Assembly: GCA_030052745.1 (NCBI GenBank)
Contig: JANBVO010000006.1
Location: forward strand, 744,001-808,000
Source: Pleurostoma richardsiae
Taxonomy: Eukaryota; Ascomycota; Sordariomycetes; Calosphaeriales; Pleurostomataceae
Length of the DNA stretch: 64,000 nucleotides
Direction: 5' to 3'
Under the pieces are notes generated by a model, which had not been told where the DNA came from, made no database searches, and saw only the letters and a list, made by a program, of their open reading frames with translations. Below, piece by piece: positions 62,666-64,000 of this stretch. A program made the position numbers and the translations under genes. Position 1 is the first letter of the stretch. The number at the start of each line of letters is the position of its first letter.

Positions 62666-63001
62666 ATGGCCTCCTTCATTGCCAGCGGGTCCTTCGCCCG
62701 AATGACTGCCCGCATAGCAGTGCCACGGATGCTCACCACCACTTCCACATCGTTGCGCATGCCGTTTACCTCTTCAAACGTCGAAATGTCCACCAAGAGC
62801 ACGCCCAAATCACCCGGCGGCAAGATTCGCAGTGACAACCCGTCGTACCCGGCCTTCAGCCTGAGCGGCCTCGGTATCAGCCCAAGAGGACGAGTCTGGC
62901 TCACAACTGGCATCGTACTACTGGCTTGCATCGAAACGGCGACCTGGGTGAAGTTTTGGCCGAAGATCACGGGACGGGAGGACTCGGAGGATTCTGGTTG
63001 A
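62666..63001 (+). CDS. Small predicted mitochondrial membrane protein
   Basis: A single 111-residue frame from an ATG. The first ~35 residues (MASFIASGSFARMTARIAVP onward) are rich in Arg, Ser and Thr with almost no acidic residues, as in a mitochondrial targeting sequence. A hydrophobic segment, VWLTTGIVLLACIETATWV at about residues 78-96, follows a Gly/Pro/Ser-rich stretch, and the tail is acidic. I do not recognise a family. GC-rich third positions and the ordered N-to-C layout favour a real gene, but no splice site or domain proves it. Confidence 0.5.
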   Translation: MASFIASGSFARMTARIAVPRMLTTTSTSLRMPFTSSNVEMSTKSTPKSPGGKIRSDNPSYPAFSLSGLGISPRGRVWLTTGIVLLACIETATWVKFWPKITGREDSEDSG

Positions 63002-63681
63002 GATGGAACGCTGGCATCCCGCCGGACATTGTGCCGCATTTATGATCGCATCGATCTTTTCAAAGTCGCCTGGTTCCTTGTCCGTGCCTCCACACACTTA
63101 GAAGTCCAGTCTCGCGGGATCGATGGGGATTGATCCCCTTCCCGCACCTTCAAATTCTTTGAGGACAATTGTACCTTTATTTCAGCCACCAATCGGGTGT
63201 TCAGCTCCGCTTGCGCACTTTGCATCCCTTAGCCTTAGGATTCGACTCTGTTGTCCTCGACCATCGAGCGTCTCTGGTGAGTCGGGTCAGATACTATGTA
63301 TCGTCATGATCCGACAATCTACCGTGCGGGCTTCAGTTTAGACTTACCCCTTCCGGACGTTCACTCTTTCTTGCAGCTCCCGAGACGATGCTCGAGGGAT
63401 CAGGCGGAAACAAAGCCGTGTAGAAAGACAGAGACCATACACAAAGCTGCATGACCGCTTCCGGCTCCCTGCTTCTGTTCCTGCGTATCTCCCAAAAGCC
63501 CTACCTGGAGTCAGGTTTACGAATTGCCTTATACTCCATCATGTCGCCCTTGCTCCCTGGCGATTCTGTCACATCATCCGACACTGTTGTAGACATCGTG
63601 TCCCTAGATCATTGCTGCTTCTTCCCTTTTCAACTCCCTGCGACCTTTTTCTACCGAGCTCAGCATTAGTGCCGTCCCCAG
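63002..63681. other. Intergenic space before the last gene
   Basis: 680 bases; short frames only. No gene, RNA or repeat is supported. Confidence 0.4.
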
Positions 63682-64000
63682 ATGTCAGGCAACCCCGGGC
63701 CGTCAGGCGGCACCGCGCCGTCTTCCTCGCAAGGACCGCCCCCTGTCCGTGTGCAAGAGGCGTTTCCCGTCAAGGACGAGGACCGTGAAAGACATAAAAG
63801 GGGTCCTTTTGATGAACCGCTAACTCCATGGGCCGAAAGATATGGATTCAACGACGACTTAAGACGTATCGAGACAGGCTCCTCTGGGCTGCATCCCCAC
63901 CTACCAGACTTGCCTGTCGAGCCTTCGGACCCTAACGCGGACGTCAATGAACTGCTCGTTGCCAGCTCCCGGCCGCTTGACATGCCTCCAGCTAGCGAGT
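63682..64000 (+). CDS. 5' part of an unrecognised gene, cut by the window end
   Basis: An ATG at 63682 opens a frame that stays open for 106 codons to the last base. The product begins MSGNPGPSGGTAPSSSQG, then has a charged stretch (KDEDRERHKRGPFDEP) and LTPWAERYGFNDDLRRIETG. The start has the Ser/Gly/Pro-rich look of a disordered N-terminus. No domain is recognisable in the part present. An intron before the window end cannot be excluded. Confidence 0.55.
   Translation, partial: MSGNPGPSGGTAPSSSQGPPPVRVQEAFPVKDEDRERHKRGPFDEPLTPWAERYGFNDDLRRIETGSSGLHPHLPDLPVEPSDPNADVNELLVASSRPLDMPPASE

Overview
The window is 64 kb of nuclear DNA from a filamentous ascomycete (Pezizomycotina, most likely Sordariomycetes). 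The signs are short 50-90 bp introns with GTAAGT/GTATGT donors and CTRAC-type branch sites, GC-rich coding regions, long intergenic spaces, and orthologues of ascomycete-specific proteins such as PEX20, Kin1 with KA1, a Tyr-type SREBP, an assimilatory NAD(P)H nitrite reductase and a Zn(II)2Cys6 regulator. No rRNA, tRNA, CRISPR array or intact transposon was recognised.

Left arm (1-23.6 kb): conserved core genes. In order these are niiA nitrite reductase (-), a KHA1-type K+/H+ antiporter (-), the CCR4-NOT subunit Caf40/Rcd1 (-), Kin1 kinase (-), a GPATCH1/TOUGH-type G-patch protein (+) and a Whi2-like BTB protein (+). The niiA promoter carries three GATAAG boxes within 31 bp and a CTCCGCGG box, as expected for AreA/NIT2 plus NirA/NIT4 control.

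Middle (23.6-45.6 kb): an accessory island that is gene-poor and AT-richer at its left edge, where a truncated BTB gene and a broken reading frame lie. It then carries a type-B carboxylesterase (-), a broken dienelactone hydrolase (+), a Zn(II)2Cys6 regulator (-), a homogentisate 1,2-dioxygenase-like enzyme (+), a cytochrome P450 (+), an FAD aromatic-type monooxygenase (+) and a GPI-anchored AA12 PQQ-type sugar dehydrogenase (+). Esterase, two oxygenases, ring-cleaving dioxygenase and dienelactone hydrolase beside a regulator look like a pathway for breaking down a plant-type aromatic compound. The same 9-mer, TCCGATCCG, occurs in the upstream regions of the regulator/dioxygenase pair, the P450 and the FAD monooxygenase, and I saw it nowhere else in the window. 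This is the best candidate for an undescribed system here.

Right arm (45.9-64 kb): conserved genes again. These are sec13 (-) and pex20 (+) head to head, the SREBP-type factor srbA (-), a one-pass membrane protein (-), the Srs2/UvrD helicase (+), a small predicted mitochondrial membrane protein (+) and the start of an unrecognised gene that runs off the end (+).

Exon joins were deduced by hand from reading frame, splice signals and family knowledge, and all accepted joins keep frame. Many open frames antisense to real exons are GC-rich shadows and were left out.
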